Below are positions 35,895 to 45,111 of a stretch of 57,972 nucleotides of DNA, in pieces (position 1 is the stretch's first letter; the number at the start of each line of letters is the position of its first letter). Both the position numbers and the translations under genes were made by a program. The stretch comes from Kangiella sp. HD9-110m-PIT-SAG07 (GTDB lineage: Bacteria > Pseudomonadota > Gammaproteobacteria > Enterobacterales > Kangiellaceae). The notes beneath the pieces were generated by a model. That model saw only the letters and a program-made list of their open reading frames with translations, was not told the origin of the DNA and made no database searches. The DNA is taken from assembly GCA_003370465.1 (NCBI GenBank), contig QQTG01000010.1:1-57972 (forward strand). Reading direction: 5' to 3'.

Positions 35895-35922
35895 AAAAAA
35901 GCCGCCTAAGGGCGGCTTTTTG
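35895..35922. terminator. bidirectional rho-independent terminator
   Basis: AAAAAAGCCGCC-taag-GGCGGCTTTTT between the convergent peroxiredoxin and mlaC genes. Confidence 0.95.
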
Positions 35923-35937
35923 CTTTAGAACAGTTTT

Positions 35938-36591
35938 TTAGGCGTCTTCAGCTGTTTCGTCACTGATTTCAGTGGCTTGCTGTGCCTTTTGATTTTCAGC
36001 TTCTAATTGCTTTAGCGTTTCCTCAAGTCCAATTTTTGATATTTGCTCCCTGTATTGGTTAGCATAACTCTTCGCCATACTAACCCCTTCAATAATAACA
36101 TCAGTTACCAACCATGATTCGTCTGGCTGGACTTTTAGGCGATAATCAATAAGGATTGCTTCGCCTTCATTTGGCGTGATTGTCGAGCGAACGTTAGCCA
36201 AATTACCACTTGTTGAATATTGAGTGTCGTCGTACGTGATGGGTTGGCCATCATAATTGGCTAGGCCCTTAGCGTAGCTGTTTAACAATAAGCCAATAAA
36301 CTCCTCAATGAACTTTTGACGCTGACCTTCATCTGCTTGCATCCAGTAAGTTTTACCTAAGATTCTCTTAGCCATATACTCACTATCAACTTCTGGTAAT
36401 AAATAGTCACGAATTAAGCTTTTTGCGTAATCTGAATCGGTTTTAATTTTCTCTTTATTACTTAAAATTTCAGCACTTATCTTTTTGGTGACCTTTTCAA
36501 GATGTATTTTAGGGTCCTCAAAAGCATAGCTAACCAAGCTGAAAGATAAAAATGTTAAAGCTATCAATGCTTTAGACACAAATTTGTTCAT
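35938..36591 (-). CDS. MlaC/Ttg2D family periplasmic phospholipid-binding protein
   Basis: The 217-residue protein has a signal peptide (cleaved at SYA-FE) and the MlaC fold: LIRDYLLPEVDSEYMAKRIL, WMQADEGQRQKFIEEFIGLL, SYAKGLANYDGQ and WLVTDVIIEGVSMAKSYANQ. MlaC shuttles phospholipid between outer-membrane MlaA and the MlaFEDB transporter. It is an orphan here with no other mla genes beside it. The extended acidic/Gln tail (ENQKAQQATEISDETAEDA) is unusual. Confidence 0.85.
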   Translation of the reverse strand: MNKFVSKALIALTFLSFSLVSYAFEDPKIHLEKVTKKISAEILSNKEKIKTDSDYAKSLIRDYLLPEVDSEYMAKRILGKTYWMQADEGQRQKFIEEFIGLLLNSYAKGLANYDGQPITYDDTQYSTSGNLANVRSTITPNEGEAILIDYRLKVQPDESWLVTDVIIEGVSMAKSYANQYREQISKIGLEETLKQLEAENQKAQQATEISDETAEDA

Positions 36592-36706
36592 GTTGTCCCC
36601 TTAACTAAGGATATATTGTCGCACAGTTATTAATGGCAGTATTTTACCTTTGCTTTTGATTTTAAACAATCGACCTGAATCAATCCTTAATATAAACATT
36701 TTCTAA

Positions 36707-36744
36707 AATGCATATTTGCATTGATAGTAATGCAAATATGCATT
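36707..36744. repeat. perfect 16-bp inverted repeat upstream of the DUF11 gene
   Basis: AATGCATATTTGCATT (36707-36722) and AATGCAAATATGCATT (36729-36744) are exact reverse complements around GATAGT. The right arm ends 32 bases before the start of the P-domain/DUF11 gene. Candidate operator or cruciform; no T-run follows, so not a terminator. Confidence 0.8.
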
Positions 36745-36776
36745 AGTTTGTCTTTATACGTTAGATAAAGGTATGT

Positions 36777-37676
36777 ATGGCTCTACCAAGATGGAATTAT
36801 CAGGTTTTCCTTTTGTTTGCGTTAAGCTTTACCGCATCTTTTAGTAGCCTATCAGCCCCGATAACCCAAAGTTACACAAATTCCACCCCGGCAAACGTCG
36901 ATCCTAATCAAAATAGCCCTGTCGATAGATCGGTAAATATCCCATCAACTGATTTCCCAAATGGCGTCACAGTAGATGATGTCATTATTGCAATCGACTT
37001 TGATAAGCGAGATCGAAATAATGGTGTTTGTTCAAATTATAACGGTGGCTTAGTTTATAATAATGAAATTTTTTTCCGGCTTTCCAAGCCTTCCGAAGGA
37101 GTTATCAGTAACTTAATTCCTTTCAACACTTATAGTGGTAATGTTCACCCCGCGCCTACTGCGGGAGGTTATATCACCGTCGTACTTGACGATAGTGCGG
37201 GCACTACCGTTGGCGGAGGAACTCCTGTCGCAGGTACTTTTAGACCTGTGAACCCTTTGAATGTATTTGATGGCATAGATCCTAGTGGTACCTGGACTTT
37301 AACCATGGCGGACAGTGCTGCGCAAGATCCGTTGTGTTTTTCTAGCTTTACCCTAACGATAGAAGCGTCTGCTCAGGTTGATATTTCAGTGTCCAAGTCT
37401 GATTTATCGGCAACTTACACTCCTGGAAGCAACGCCAGTTATATCATCACGATCAATAATTCTGGCCCCGATGATGCTTTTAACCTAACAGTCAATGATA
37501 CGTTGCCCGATGGGGTTATTTCATCAACTTGGACTTGCTCTGGCTCTGGAGGGGCTGTTTGTGGTACGGCAAACGGTACAGGAAATATCACTGGAGTGAG
37601 CGTCGATGTACCAAGTGGTGATAGTGTCCAGTTTACTGTGGATGTTACTTTCTCAGATGATCCAACAGATTATTAA
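36777..37676 (+). CDS. secreted P-domain and DUF11 repeat protein
   Basis: The 299-residue protein has a signal peptide (to LSAP), a proprotein-convertase-like P domain (VDDVIIAIDFDKRD ... DPSGTWTLTMADSAAQDPLC) at about residues 30-198, and one DUF11 domain (DISVSKSDLSATYTPG, NSGPDDAF, DTLPDG). It ends at FSDDPTDY, where DUF11 domains usually carry one more strand. Probably extracellular; function unknown. A paralogue with the same end lies at 39113-40921. Confidence 0.75.
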   Translation: MALPRWNYQVFLLFALSFTASFSSLSAPITQSYTNSTPANVDPNQNSPVDRSVNIPSTDFPNGVTVDDVIIAIDFDKRDRNNGVCSNYNGGLVYNNEIFFRLSKPSEGVISNLIPFNTYSGNVHPAPTAGGYITVVLDDSAGTTVGGGTPVAGTFRPVNPLNVFDGIDPSGTWTLTMADSAAQDPLCFSSFTLTIEASAQVDISVSKSDLSATYTPGSNASYIITINNSGPDDAFNLTVNDTLPDGVISSTWTCSGSGGAVCGTANGTGNITGVSVDVPSGDSVQFTVDVTFSDDPTDY

Positions 37677-37679
37677 CCT

Positions 37680-38012
37680 TTAGATACATCGAGCCGGTTT
37701 AGGTAATCCTGCGATCTTGGTCGCTTGTTTCGCTGGGCCATCAGGAAATAGCAAGTGTAGGTAAATGCTATTACCTTTTTCTTTCGACCATTCTTTGGCC
37801 AGATATTTAACCAGTGGGCGAATAGAAGGGCTGGTATTAAACTCTTCGTAAAAGCGCCGCACATAGTTGATTACCTGCCAGTGGTCTTCAGTTAACTCTA
37901 TAGCCTCTTCTTGACTAATTGCCATGGCGACTGCCTCATTCCATAGAGAAGAGTCTGTTAAATAGCCTTGCTTATCGCGAGGGAGACTAGATAGATCGAT
38001 TCTCACAACCAT
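37680..38012 (-). CDS. tusE: TusE/DsrC family sulfur relay protein
   Basis: The 110-residue protein ends with the functional C-terminal cysteine (PARCI) and shows [32 protein letters not shown] and [11 protein letters not shown]. TusE takes sulfur from TusD and delivers it to MnmA for tRNA 2-thiouridine. Last gene of tusDCBE; it overlaps tusB by 10 bases. Confidence 0.95.
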   Translation of the reverse strand: MVVRIDLSSLPRDKQGYLTDSSLWNEAVAMAISQEEAIELTEDHWQVINYVRRFYEEFNTSPSIRPLVKYLAKEWSKEKGNSIYLHLLFPDGPAKQATKIAGLPKPARCI

Positions 38013-38260
38013 GATACCGACTTGTTGTATTCTAGAGTGAGTGCTACGAATTCATTGTAATTCTTTTTATTCCAAGAAGACCCACTGTTAAGGCCTCTGG
38101 CGATAAGATCTTCTTCAAGTACAAAGTGATTCTCATCAGAGCTTTGCTGTTCTGATAGTACGACAGCATCTTCGATAAGTAGCAGAGCATCTTGGGTGCC
38201 CATGGCTAAAGTGCACTGTTCGAATAATTGTGGGTTGTTAAGGATATATAAAGTTTTCAT
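38003..38260 (-). CDS. tusB: TusB/DsrH sulfurtransferase subunit
   Basis: An 85-residue protein of the TusBCD complex: [29 protein letters not shown]. Small (typical ~95 residues). It lies ten bases after tusC. Confidence 0.85.
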   Translation of the reverse strand: MKTLYILNNPQLFEQCTLAMGTQDALLLIEDAVVLSEQQSSDENHFVLEEDLIARGLNSGSSWNKKNYNEFVALTLEYNKSVSWL

Positions 38261-38269
38261 GGCTACTTC

Positions 38270-38629
38270 TTACAACATAAATACAAAATCTGATTCTGCA
38301 ATAGTTTTATTAATCTGCTTATGGTTTGATAAGCTGGAGACAGGCATTAGTCTGCTTTCGGATAGCCGACGTTGCTCTAGGTCCTCAGACGAAACCAAGA
38401 CTGTTTCAATGCCATATAGCTCTAGCGCTTTATAGGTTGAGCTGTGGTTTTTCATGTGAAGTATATCGGGCTGTTGATTTGTTAGAAGCTGGTAAACTCC
38501 ATCTCCAATAAACAAAGCGCTAATTTCCATATCAAATGCAGCAGCCATCAAGGCAATATCCAATAGCTCTCGGCCTGACTGGTTACCGTAGGGAGCCTTG
38601 TTAAAAATAATAGCTAATGATTTACTCAT
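38270..38629 (-). CDS. tusC: TusC/DsrF sulfurtransferase subunit
   Basis: 119 residues, DsrEF fold: AIIFNKAPYGNQSGRELLDI (the family N-terminal motif), ALFIGDGVYQLLTNQQPD. It lies between tusD and tusB with 19- and 9-base gaps. Confidence 0.9.
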   Translation of the reverse strand: MSKSLAIIFNKAPYGNQSGRELLDIALMAAAFDMEISALFIGDGVYQLLTNQQPDILHMKNHSSTYKALELYGIETVLVSSEDLEQRRLSESRLMPVSSLSNHKQINKTIAESDFVFML

Positions 38630-38648
38630 GATTTTCTATCCATCAGTA

Positions 38649-39041
38649 TTACCCGAAGGTCACTAAGCGGTCGCTTTCTAGCATGGCTTCGGTGAGCTGA
38701 CCGAGGCCGCTTATTTCGAAAGCAGGGTCAATATTCTCGCCTGTTAGCGCGTTACGGTCGGCTTCCGTGGCATTGATGATACCGCGCTTCATAGCAACGG
38801 TGACGCATGCAGTGAGTTCAAAGTCGTGAGTAATAGCCAGCTTTGCCCACGTCTTAGTCAGGTTATATTCGTCTGAAGGAGGGCAGTTTAGCCGGCTCGC
38901 AACCAGCACTCCATCAGCATAGAAAAACACGCGCTTTATCACATGCCCTTGATGTAATAACGTTTTCGCAAACTGTATTGCGCTGAACTGGCCTTGAGAT
39001 GAATGGGGATTGGCCGTGACTAATAATGAAAAAGTTGCCAT
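38649..39041 (-). CDS. tusD: TusD/DsrE sulfurtransferase subunit
   Basis: 130 residues: SLLVTANPHSSQGQFSAIQF, VFFYADGVLVAS, and TACVTVAMKRGI holding the active-site Cys that accepts sulfur from TusA. First gene of the operon. No tusA is in the window. Confidence 0.95.
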   Translation of the reverse strand: MATFSLLVTANPHSSQGQFSAIQFAKTLLHQGHVIKRVFFYADGVLVASRLNCPPSDEYNLTKTWAKLAITHDFELTACVTVAMKRGIINATEADRNALTGENIDPAFEISGLGQLTEAMLESDRLVTFG

Positions 39042-39112
39042 ACTGGGTTTAAACCGTAATTGTAGCCAGTATTTTATAGCAAATAACAGTAAATTGTTAG
39101 GTGGAGGGTAAT

Positions 39113-40921
39113 ATGGGTGATTTTAAAAGAGCCTTGCTGTGCATGGTATTGTTACTCGTTACACCCTTGGTTAGCGCCACTGCATTTTTTGAAACAGGTG
39201 AAGCCCCAGTAAACACCACTATTAATAATGGTGGTTGGACTACTGTTAATTTACAAAAGAACTATATTAATCCCGTGGTGATTGCTGGTCCGGTGAGCCA
39301 TAACAATTCCAACTCGCTATCTTCCCGGGTTCAAAACATTACTTCCAATAGCTTCCAGATAGGAATGCAAAGCCCTTGTGAATCTTTTAATCGTTATTCA
39401 GGGACTACACCGCCACCAGCGAATACATGCCCGAGTAGTGCGTGGGAAAGTGAAACTATTCAATGGATAGTCATAGAACAAGGGACTTGGGTCTTTCCTG
39501 ATGGAACTAAGATAGAAGCTTATAATCATGTAACCAATACTCTTCGCAGTAAAGCCGGTAACGGCAATGCAAGAGACCTTATTAATTTCAGCCATAGCTA
39601 CACAGCTGCCCCTGCAGTTATTCATAATGTCAGTAGCTTCAATGAAGCCGACTGGGTGACAACTTCTGTGTGGGGCCCAACAACAAGTAGAGGAACTCTC
39701 CCCAGTACCACCAGCTTTAGTTTAGCGCTAGAGGGTGGGGAAGCGGAGAATTTACATGCAACAGAAACAATCGGTTGGATGGCTATTGAGCGAACTTCGG
39801 GAACAAACCTCGGTAATACCTATGCCGCTGGACGGGTGGGAAGAACCGTAGACAGACACAATGACGAATGTCAGAACATTAGTAATGGAGCAACCTACTC
39901 TTCAACGCCAAACATTATCGCTAAACATAACACTATAGGTGGAGGGGACGGTGCCTGGGTCCGATTATGTGGCTCTGAAATTGGTAATTCTAGTTTCAAT
40001 GTCCACATGGATGAGGATCAAGTCACGGATGTCGATAGAACTGGTGTGGATGAGGCCGTAGCTTGGTTTGCTTTTGAAAGTGGTGCTTTCGGTTTGTTGG
40101 AGTTTTTAACCGCTGACAAAACTGTGACGGATGAAGATAGTGATGGTATTAGTGGGCCTGGAGAATTGTTGACCTACAGTGTTGTTATCACAAATCAGCA
40201 AGATGATTTCGCTCAATCTAATAATGCGGCTTCTACAAATCCTGAGTTTACAGACTTGCTAGATGGCAATGTCAGCTTTGATTCTGTGATTTCAGCTTCT
40301 AGCGGTAGCCTGACTTATAATTCAAGTCTCAATCGTATCGAGTGGCAGGGTAGCGTACCGGCTTCTGGTACAGTGAACTTACAATATCGGGTTCTAGTCA
40401 ATGAAGACATGGCTATTTGTAGTCTTAGCAACATCAGTAATCAGGGGCAACTAAACATGGACCCAATTGCTGACGCCGTCGAATCTGGTGATGTTGATAA
40501 CCTGAATTATATTGTAGAGCTTACTGATGATCCCAGCCGAAATGATGGCGCTGACAGCGATGGCGATAGCTTAACCGATGATGATGATGCAACTGTTATA
40601 AGTGCTGACTGTCTGGCAGATATAGCAGTTTCTAAGAGTGATGCTTCAGCTAACTATCAGCCGGACCAAAGCTCAACTTATACAATTGTGATTAGTAACT
40701 CAGGCCCTCACTCTGTGATTGGTATTCAAGTAGCAGATACTTTACCAAACGGCTTGTCGTTTAATGGACCGGTTACCTGTTCGATTACTACTGGAACGGG
40801 TAGCTGCGGTGGTCAATCAGTTTCAGGCCAAGACTATAATCAATCGATCAATCTTTCCGATGATAGTGAAGCAACAATTACAATTCCTGTACTATATTCA
40901 GCCGAGCCAACAGATTACTAG
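39113..40921 (+). CDS. secreted DUF11 protein with N-terminal H-type-lectin-like domain
   Basis: The 602-residue protein has a signal peptide (to VSA), then a repeat of the type ETG...W..V.L...Y..PVVIAG (first around residues 26-55), echoed near 170-190 and 275-290 as in H-type-lectin-like secreted proteins. A central cadherin-like region holds TDKTVTDEDSDGISGPGELL-type and DGADSDGDSLTDDDD calcium-binding patterns. One DUF11 domain ends DIAVSKSDASANYQ ... LYSAEPTDY, the same truncated end as the 36777 protein. The ATG at 39113 has GGAGGG upstream. Confidence 0.75.
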   Translation: MGDFKRALLCMVLLLVTPLVSATAFFETGEAPVNTTINNGGWTTVNLQKNYINPVVIAGPVSHNNSNSLSSRVQNITSNSFQIGMQSPCESFNRYSGTTPPPANTCPSSAWESETIQWIVIEQGTWVFPDGTKIEAYNHVTNTLRSKAGNGNARDLINFSHSYTAAPAVIHNVSSFNEADWVTTSVWGPTTSRGTLPSTTSFSLALEGGEAENLHATETIGWMAIERTSGTNLGNTYAAGRVGRTVDRHNDECQNISNGATYSSTPNIIAKHNTIGGGDGAWVRLCGSEIGNSSFNVHMDEDQVTDVDRTGVDEAVAWFAFESGAFGLLEFLTADKTVTDEDSDGISGPGELLTYSVVITNQQDDFAQSNNAASTNPEFTDLLDGNVSFDSVISASSGSLTYNSSLNRIEWQGSVPASGTVNLQYRVLVNEDMAICSLSNISNQGQLNMDPIADAVESGDVDNLNYIVELTDDPSRNDGADSDGDSLTDDDDATVISADCLADIAVSKSDASANYQPDQSSTYTIVISNSGPHSVIGIQVADTLPNGLSFNGPVTCSITTGTGSCGGQSVSGQDYNQSINLSDDSEATITIPVLYSAEPTDY

Positions 40922-40930
40922 TATTTTGAC

Positions 40931-40966
40931 AATAAAAAACGCCACATATAGCGACGTTTTTATTAT
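40931..40966. terminator. possible terminator between convergent genes
   Basis: AAAAAACG ... CGTTTTT pairs across a ~14-base loop with A/T-runs; the stem is short. Confidence 0.4.
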
Positions 40967-40979
40967 ATCTGACCAGTAT

Positions 40980-42710
40980 TTATTTCAAGCCAAGAACATC
41001 CTTACCTTGTTTGAAAGTGACATCAACTGGAATTTGCTTCTCTTCTAAAAGCTGTAAGTCTGCGGCTAGTTGCTCGCTGATAATTCCTTGTGAGTTCAAC
41101 AAGTGTTTTGCTCCCTCGTAGTCTCCATTACCCTGGATAACGAGTATTTCTTCGGAAAGAGCATTCATAGCTTGTGTCATCTTTTCAAAGTTTACGCTGT
41201 ACTCTCCCGTTTCTTTGTTCCGCTCAAAAGCACCCTTATCTTTGAAGAAATTGAAGCGCACCATGTTGGCCTTACCGTGAGCACTACTAGCACCAAAACG
41301 GACTGAACGGAAAATACCTGCTAAGAAAGTGACATAATTGTCCATTAACTCACCTTCTTTTATTTCACCTTTCTCGTATAGCTTGCTAATCATGTAAAGG
41401 CCAAGGATATCTGCTTTACCCTCTTCAAGGGCAGAAGCTGTTTCCTTTAAGGCGCCACGTACAGTGCCGCTATCATTGATAGTATTTTTAATGCCGAGGC
41501 CATGTGCTACCTCATGGAACATAGTGTTAGCAAAGAAGGCATCAAAGGTGATGTGATCGCGTTGGTCTTCAGCAATTAACTCTTTAGAAATGGGCACTAA
41601 AATCTTATCAAACTTAGCACGCATAGCATTTTTCAGCTGCAAACGGCGAGTACCTTTGGCTAACTGTACTTTTTCATCATTTGGCAAGTTAATCGCGATG
41701 GTCTTTGAGCCAGCGTTACTGTCGCCAGCATAAAAAACTATGTCATAAGCATTTAAATCGCTGTCCGTACCAGGCATTTCTTGCTTGTATTTTTCTTCAA
41801 CCGGCAAGCCTTTTTGCAGTTCTGGCAGGAAAGCTGCAAAACGCGATAAACGCTCGCTCCACTCAAGATCTTTAATTAACACGTAAGTAGAAAAGGCCGC
41901 ACGATAACCAAATAATTGATCTTCATAGGTTTCGATAGGGCCGATTACAACTTCCACAGGATTGTTTTTCATATCCATCCAAGCGAAGTCAGATGGTTGG
42001 TAGTTATCAGTGACTAAAGCATCGGAGCGTAATTTTAGATAGTTTTTGAAACCTTCGTCTTCAGCAAGTTCAGAAGCTTGACGCAATAAATCACTAACCT
42101 TCATTAGCTCTTCTTTAAACGCTGTTGAATAAGGAACTAGTGTTAAGTTTCCCTGGTCATCACGTCTTACTAATGAATATAGACCTTTCTTACCTTCTTG
42201 CTGCCAGTTTTCAAATTCTGTAACGGTCATGTCGTCAGGATAGAACTGAGCACCTTTATTTTTCTGTTCGAAACCTTCCAAAAACGGCTTATTGTTATCA
42301 AGTCTATCCCAAGGCCCATAATTGATAATGGCAAATTTTTTGGCTTTAGGGTTATCAATGCCTGATAGCAATGACTGCTTATCGCCAAATGACTGTTTCC
42401 AGAACAAGTCGTCCATAATGTGGCCAGCTTCGATCAGTAAACCGATCATTTCTTTTTGGTTATCGGAAAGATGGCTTAAGTCACTGGTTAATGTGAATGG
42501 TGCATAAATATCAAAGCGTGAATATGAACTTGTTTTGTCATCATCTTCCTGAGTATCAGCGGTTTCTGCTGTGTCAGTATTTGTTTGTACAGGCTTTGTA
42601 GCGTCTTGAGGCTTGTCTGAGCTGCTTTCGGAGTTATCCGAGCAAGCGCCTAGTGCGATCAGCACTGATAAACTCAAAGCACAAAGCGATGTTTTGTTAA
42701 AGTGTGTCAT
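40980..42710 (-). CDS. M49-like (dipeptidyl-peptidase III) zinc lipoprotein
   Basis: The 576-residue protein has a lipobox GAC (LIALGAC) followed by a Ser/Asp/Thr-rich linker. The second half carries zinc motifs HEVAHG near residue 417 and EEGKAD near residue 442, the M49 pair EExxAE/D. Classic DPP III uses HExxGH; the shorter HExxH here resembles the bacterial variant reported for Caldithrix. It would remove dipeptides from short peptides in the periplasm. AGGAAC precedes the chosen ATG; an upstream in-frame ATG lacks a signal sequence. Confidence 0.75.
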   Translation of the reverse strand: MTHFNKTSLCALSLSVLIALGACSDNSESSSDKPQDATKPVQTNTDTAETADTQEDDDKTSSYSRFDIYAPFTLTSDLSHLSDNQKEMIGLLIEAGHIMDDLFWKQSFGDKQSLLSGIDNPKAKKFAIINYGPWDRLDNNKPFLEGFEQKNKGAQFYPDDMTVTEFENWQQEGKKGLYSLVRRDDQGNLTLVPYSTAFKEELMKVSDLLRQASELAEDEGFKNYLKLRSDALVTDNYQPSDFAWMDMKNNPVEVVIGPIETYEDQLFGYRAAFSTYVLIKDLEWSERLSRFAAFLPELQKGLPVEEKYKQEMPGTDSDLNAYDIVFYAGDSNAGSKTIAINLPNDEKVQLAKGTRRLQLKNAMRAKFDKILVPISKELIAEDQRDHITFDAFFANTMFHEVAHGLGIKNTINDSGTVRGALKETASALEEGKADILGLYMISKLYEKGEIKEGELMDNYVTFLAGIFRSVRFGASSAHGKANMVRFNFFKDKGAFERNKETGEYSVNFEKMTQAMNALSEEILVIQGNGDYEGAKHLLNSQGIISEQLAADLQLLEEKQIPVDVTFKQGKDVLGLK

Positions 42711-42818
42711 GACTGTTCCTATTTTATTAAATACTTTTATATATTTTGTCAGCGCTGATTTTAACACAACGCTCTAAAGGGTTATTTGAACATTTACTCA
42801 ATTTCCGTTAAACGTCGC

Positions 42819-43544
42819 TTAAAAGCGGCTAAATACATATTTTTCACGTTTAACTTGTTTAACTCCAAACTCTTTCTCTTTGAGCATTTCAAAGACTTCA
42901 TCAACCATATTGGGGTTACCACACAGATATGCCATGTCAGTTTCTGGGTTTGGTTCCAACTCTTTGAGTTTATTCTGCACATATCCTGCAACACAGCCCG
43001 GCTTTTCTTCGCGGCTAAGACATGGGTGGAAGTGAACGTGATCCAGTAGTGCTACAGCTTTAAAGTCGTCGAGATAGAACATATCTTTTAGAAATTGTGC
43101 GCCAAACAGAATATGGAACTCGGTATCTGTTCGAGACTTTATTTGCTCAATCATAGAGCGGTAAGGGGCTACGCCAGTACCGGTTCCTACTAAGAAGACA
43201 CGATCAGGAAGTTCGTCCGTTAAACACAGGAGTCCGAAGGGCCCAGTCATTTCCATTTCCATGCCAGGCTCAGCGTTAAAGAATAGTTCGCTGGCTTTAC
43301 CACCATCAACGTAAGAAATGACAAACTCAATATAGGTTGTGTTTTCACCATTGGTTTCCATGTTAGCGATGGAATAGCTTCGCTTGATAGGGCGGTCATC
43401 CTCTGTTCCCAGCATAAAGGATACGAACTGCCCGGGCTTGTAAGTTATTGTTTTTGGGTCGTCTAGTCGAAAAACCAATTTCCGCGTATTGGGAGTAATA
43501 GGTTCATTGGTTTCTAGGTGAACTTGAAAACTTGGAAGTGGCAT
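42819..43544 (-). CDS. fpr: ferredoxin--NADP reductase
   Basis: The 241-residue protein has RPIKRSYSIAN (FAD site RxYS), FLVGTGTGVAPYRSMIEQIK (NADP), YLCGNPNMVDEV and the aromatic end YVFSRF of bacterial FPR. It exchanges electrons between NADPH and ferredoxin or flavodoxin. AAGG precedes the ATG. Confidence 0.9.
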   Translation of the reverse strand: MPLPSFQVHLETNEPITPNTRKLVFRLDDPKTITYKPGQFVSFMLGTEDDRPIKRSYSIANMETNGENTTYIEFVISYVDGGKASELFFNAEPGMEMEMTGPFGLLCLTDELPDRVFLVGTGTGVAPYRSMIEQIKSRTDTEFHILFGAQFLKDMFYLDDFKAVALLDHVHFHPCLSREEKPGCVAGYVQNKLKELEPNPETDMAYLCGNPNMVDEVFEMLKEKEFGVKQVKREKYVFSRF

Positions 43545-43759
43545 GTTTGACCTTGTTGAGTTCCAGAATTGGATTTTGTGACCTATTATATAAGACTAGT
43601 TGCAAATATCTAGGTACGGTTTTTCGAGGATTTAACAAACTTTAACATTGGTTCAGTTATGGTTCATTTCACTTTTGTTGTACTAATAAACAAGCTCCCC
43701 AGAGACATATTTAGGGAAACGTCAGTTTTGGGGCTGGTTAGGACGAATAGGAGATGAGA

Positions 43760-45052
43760 ATGTTTAAAGTAATCAACAAATATAGTGTATTAGCCTCAGC
43801 CATTTTGCTGAGCATTTCAGGTGTCGAAGCCAGTCAAGAAACACAGAAACCATCTATCGGTGCAGAAACTAGTGCCTCGGTGACAACTGCTATTGCCAAG
43901 CGCTCTAAAACCACAACAGTGGTCAATGATAACTTGCAAACTCAGGTTCAAAAGAGCTCGGCAACCTCACCAGTTCGAAGTAATCTGTACACCAGCCAAA
44001 AGTCTAGTAGTGATCTTGAGCAAGAGCTAAAAGCCTTTCAAAGTCTAGATTTTAAGAACACAAAAAACCATTCGCGTTCCGCAATGAAGGAGCAGCGCGA
44101 GGCAAACAGTAAGATACCAAAATCTTCTGAGAAAGCTCAGAAATATGGTGCTAATCACCTCTATATCCACGATGCTGCTGTGTTGTTATTTGATGATAAC
44201 GATGGAGATGGTAATTATAGTCAGCTTCGAGTCGATTTCGACGTTGACTCTTCGTACGCTGAGTACTTTGATGTTTATGCTGAATTATTTATTCGTAGAG
44301 TGGGTGATGCTCAATGGACCCATTACTACACTACAGACGTTTTCGAAATTTACTATGATTACAGTTCGGATGAGTACAGCGTTACGACTCGCTTGAATAC
44401 TGGGTTTCCACCGGGAAATTATGAAGTGTTGATTGATTTGTTTGAGTATGGCTACTCGGATATCGTGGATACCTTAGATCCTTATGATGATTTTGACCTG
44501 ACTAATTTGCCGCTGGAAGATAAAACTTATGAGTCGAGCGGCGTCAGCAGCGACACTTATGTTGATAATGTTAAAACAGAAATCTTTACAGATGCGGATG
44601 ATGATGGTTTTTACCGAGAGTTTACTCTGACTTTTGATGTTGATACCGAAAGCAGCGCAGATCGAGATGTTTACGTAAATCTGTACCAACGCAATAATGG
44701 TGGATCATGGGAGTTTGAAACAGAATCAAATGTTTTCACTGTTTACGGTTATAGCTCTGAAGATGCATATGAAATTAGTGGTAACTGGCAGTCAGGCTAT
44801 CCTGCAAACTACTACGACTTCAGATTGGAAGTGATCGATGCTGACACGGGCGAAGTGCTAGATGATGTATCGCCAGAGTTTTCATCGCTGCTACAAGTGC
44901 CCCTTGAAGATGCGAATAGCGACACTCGTGAGTCGAATCCTAACCCACCAAGCTCGACCTCTAGCTCAGAGTCTGGTGGCGGTAGCACTAGCCTATTAAC
45001 CTTGATTTTATTAGGATTATTAGGTGCTTGGAGACAAAAAACCAAGCGTTAA
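43760..45052 (+). CDS. choice-of-anchor H-type protein with GlyGly-CTERM
   Basis: The 430-residue secreted protein has a signal peptide (cleaved near VEA), a Ser/Thr/Lys linker, and two copies of an Asp-rich domain (DDNDGDGNYSQLRVDFDVDS and DADDDGFYREFTLTFDVDTE) with Y-D-rich strands. The end SGGGSTSLLTLILLGLLGAW plus a basic QKTKR is a GlyGly-CTERM signal processed by rhombosortase. The start at 43760 is set by AGGAG six bases upstream. Probably cell-surface. Confidence 0.8.
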   Translation: MFKVINKYSVLASAILLSISGVEASQETQKPSIGAETSASVTTAIAKRSKTTTVVNDNLQTQVQKSSATSPVRSNLYTSQKSSSDLEQELKAFQSLDFKNTKNHSRSAMKEQREANSKIPKSSEKAQKYGANHLYIHDAAVLLFDDNDGDGNYSQLRVDFDVDSSYAEYFDVYAELFIRRVGDAQWTHYYTTDVFEIYYDYSSDEYSVTTRLNTGFPPGNYEVLIDLFEYGYSDIVDTLDPYDDFDLTNLPLEDKTYESSGVSSDTYVDNVKTEIFTDADDDGFYREFTLTFDVDTESSADRDVYVNLYQRNNGGSWEFETESNVFTVYGYSSEDAYEISGNWQSGYPANYYDFRLEVIDADTGEVLDDVSPEFSSLLQVPLEDANSDTRESNPNPPSSTSSSESGGGSTSLLTLILLGLLGAWRQKTKR

Positions 45053-45111
45053 CCCTACACAAGCTGCTCGGTTTAGTGTAATCTTGCTGATGCTTTTAAA
45101 GGGAGGGGACC

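Noticed and set aside
43691..43740. Possible riboswitch-like leader (CCCCA/TGGGG stem with GGGAAACG in the loop) before the GlyGly-CTERM gene
   Set aside because: I compared it by eye with the c-di-GMP (GEMM) motif, often found before such genes, and the conserved core is absent; the stem is only 5 bp.
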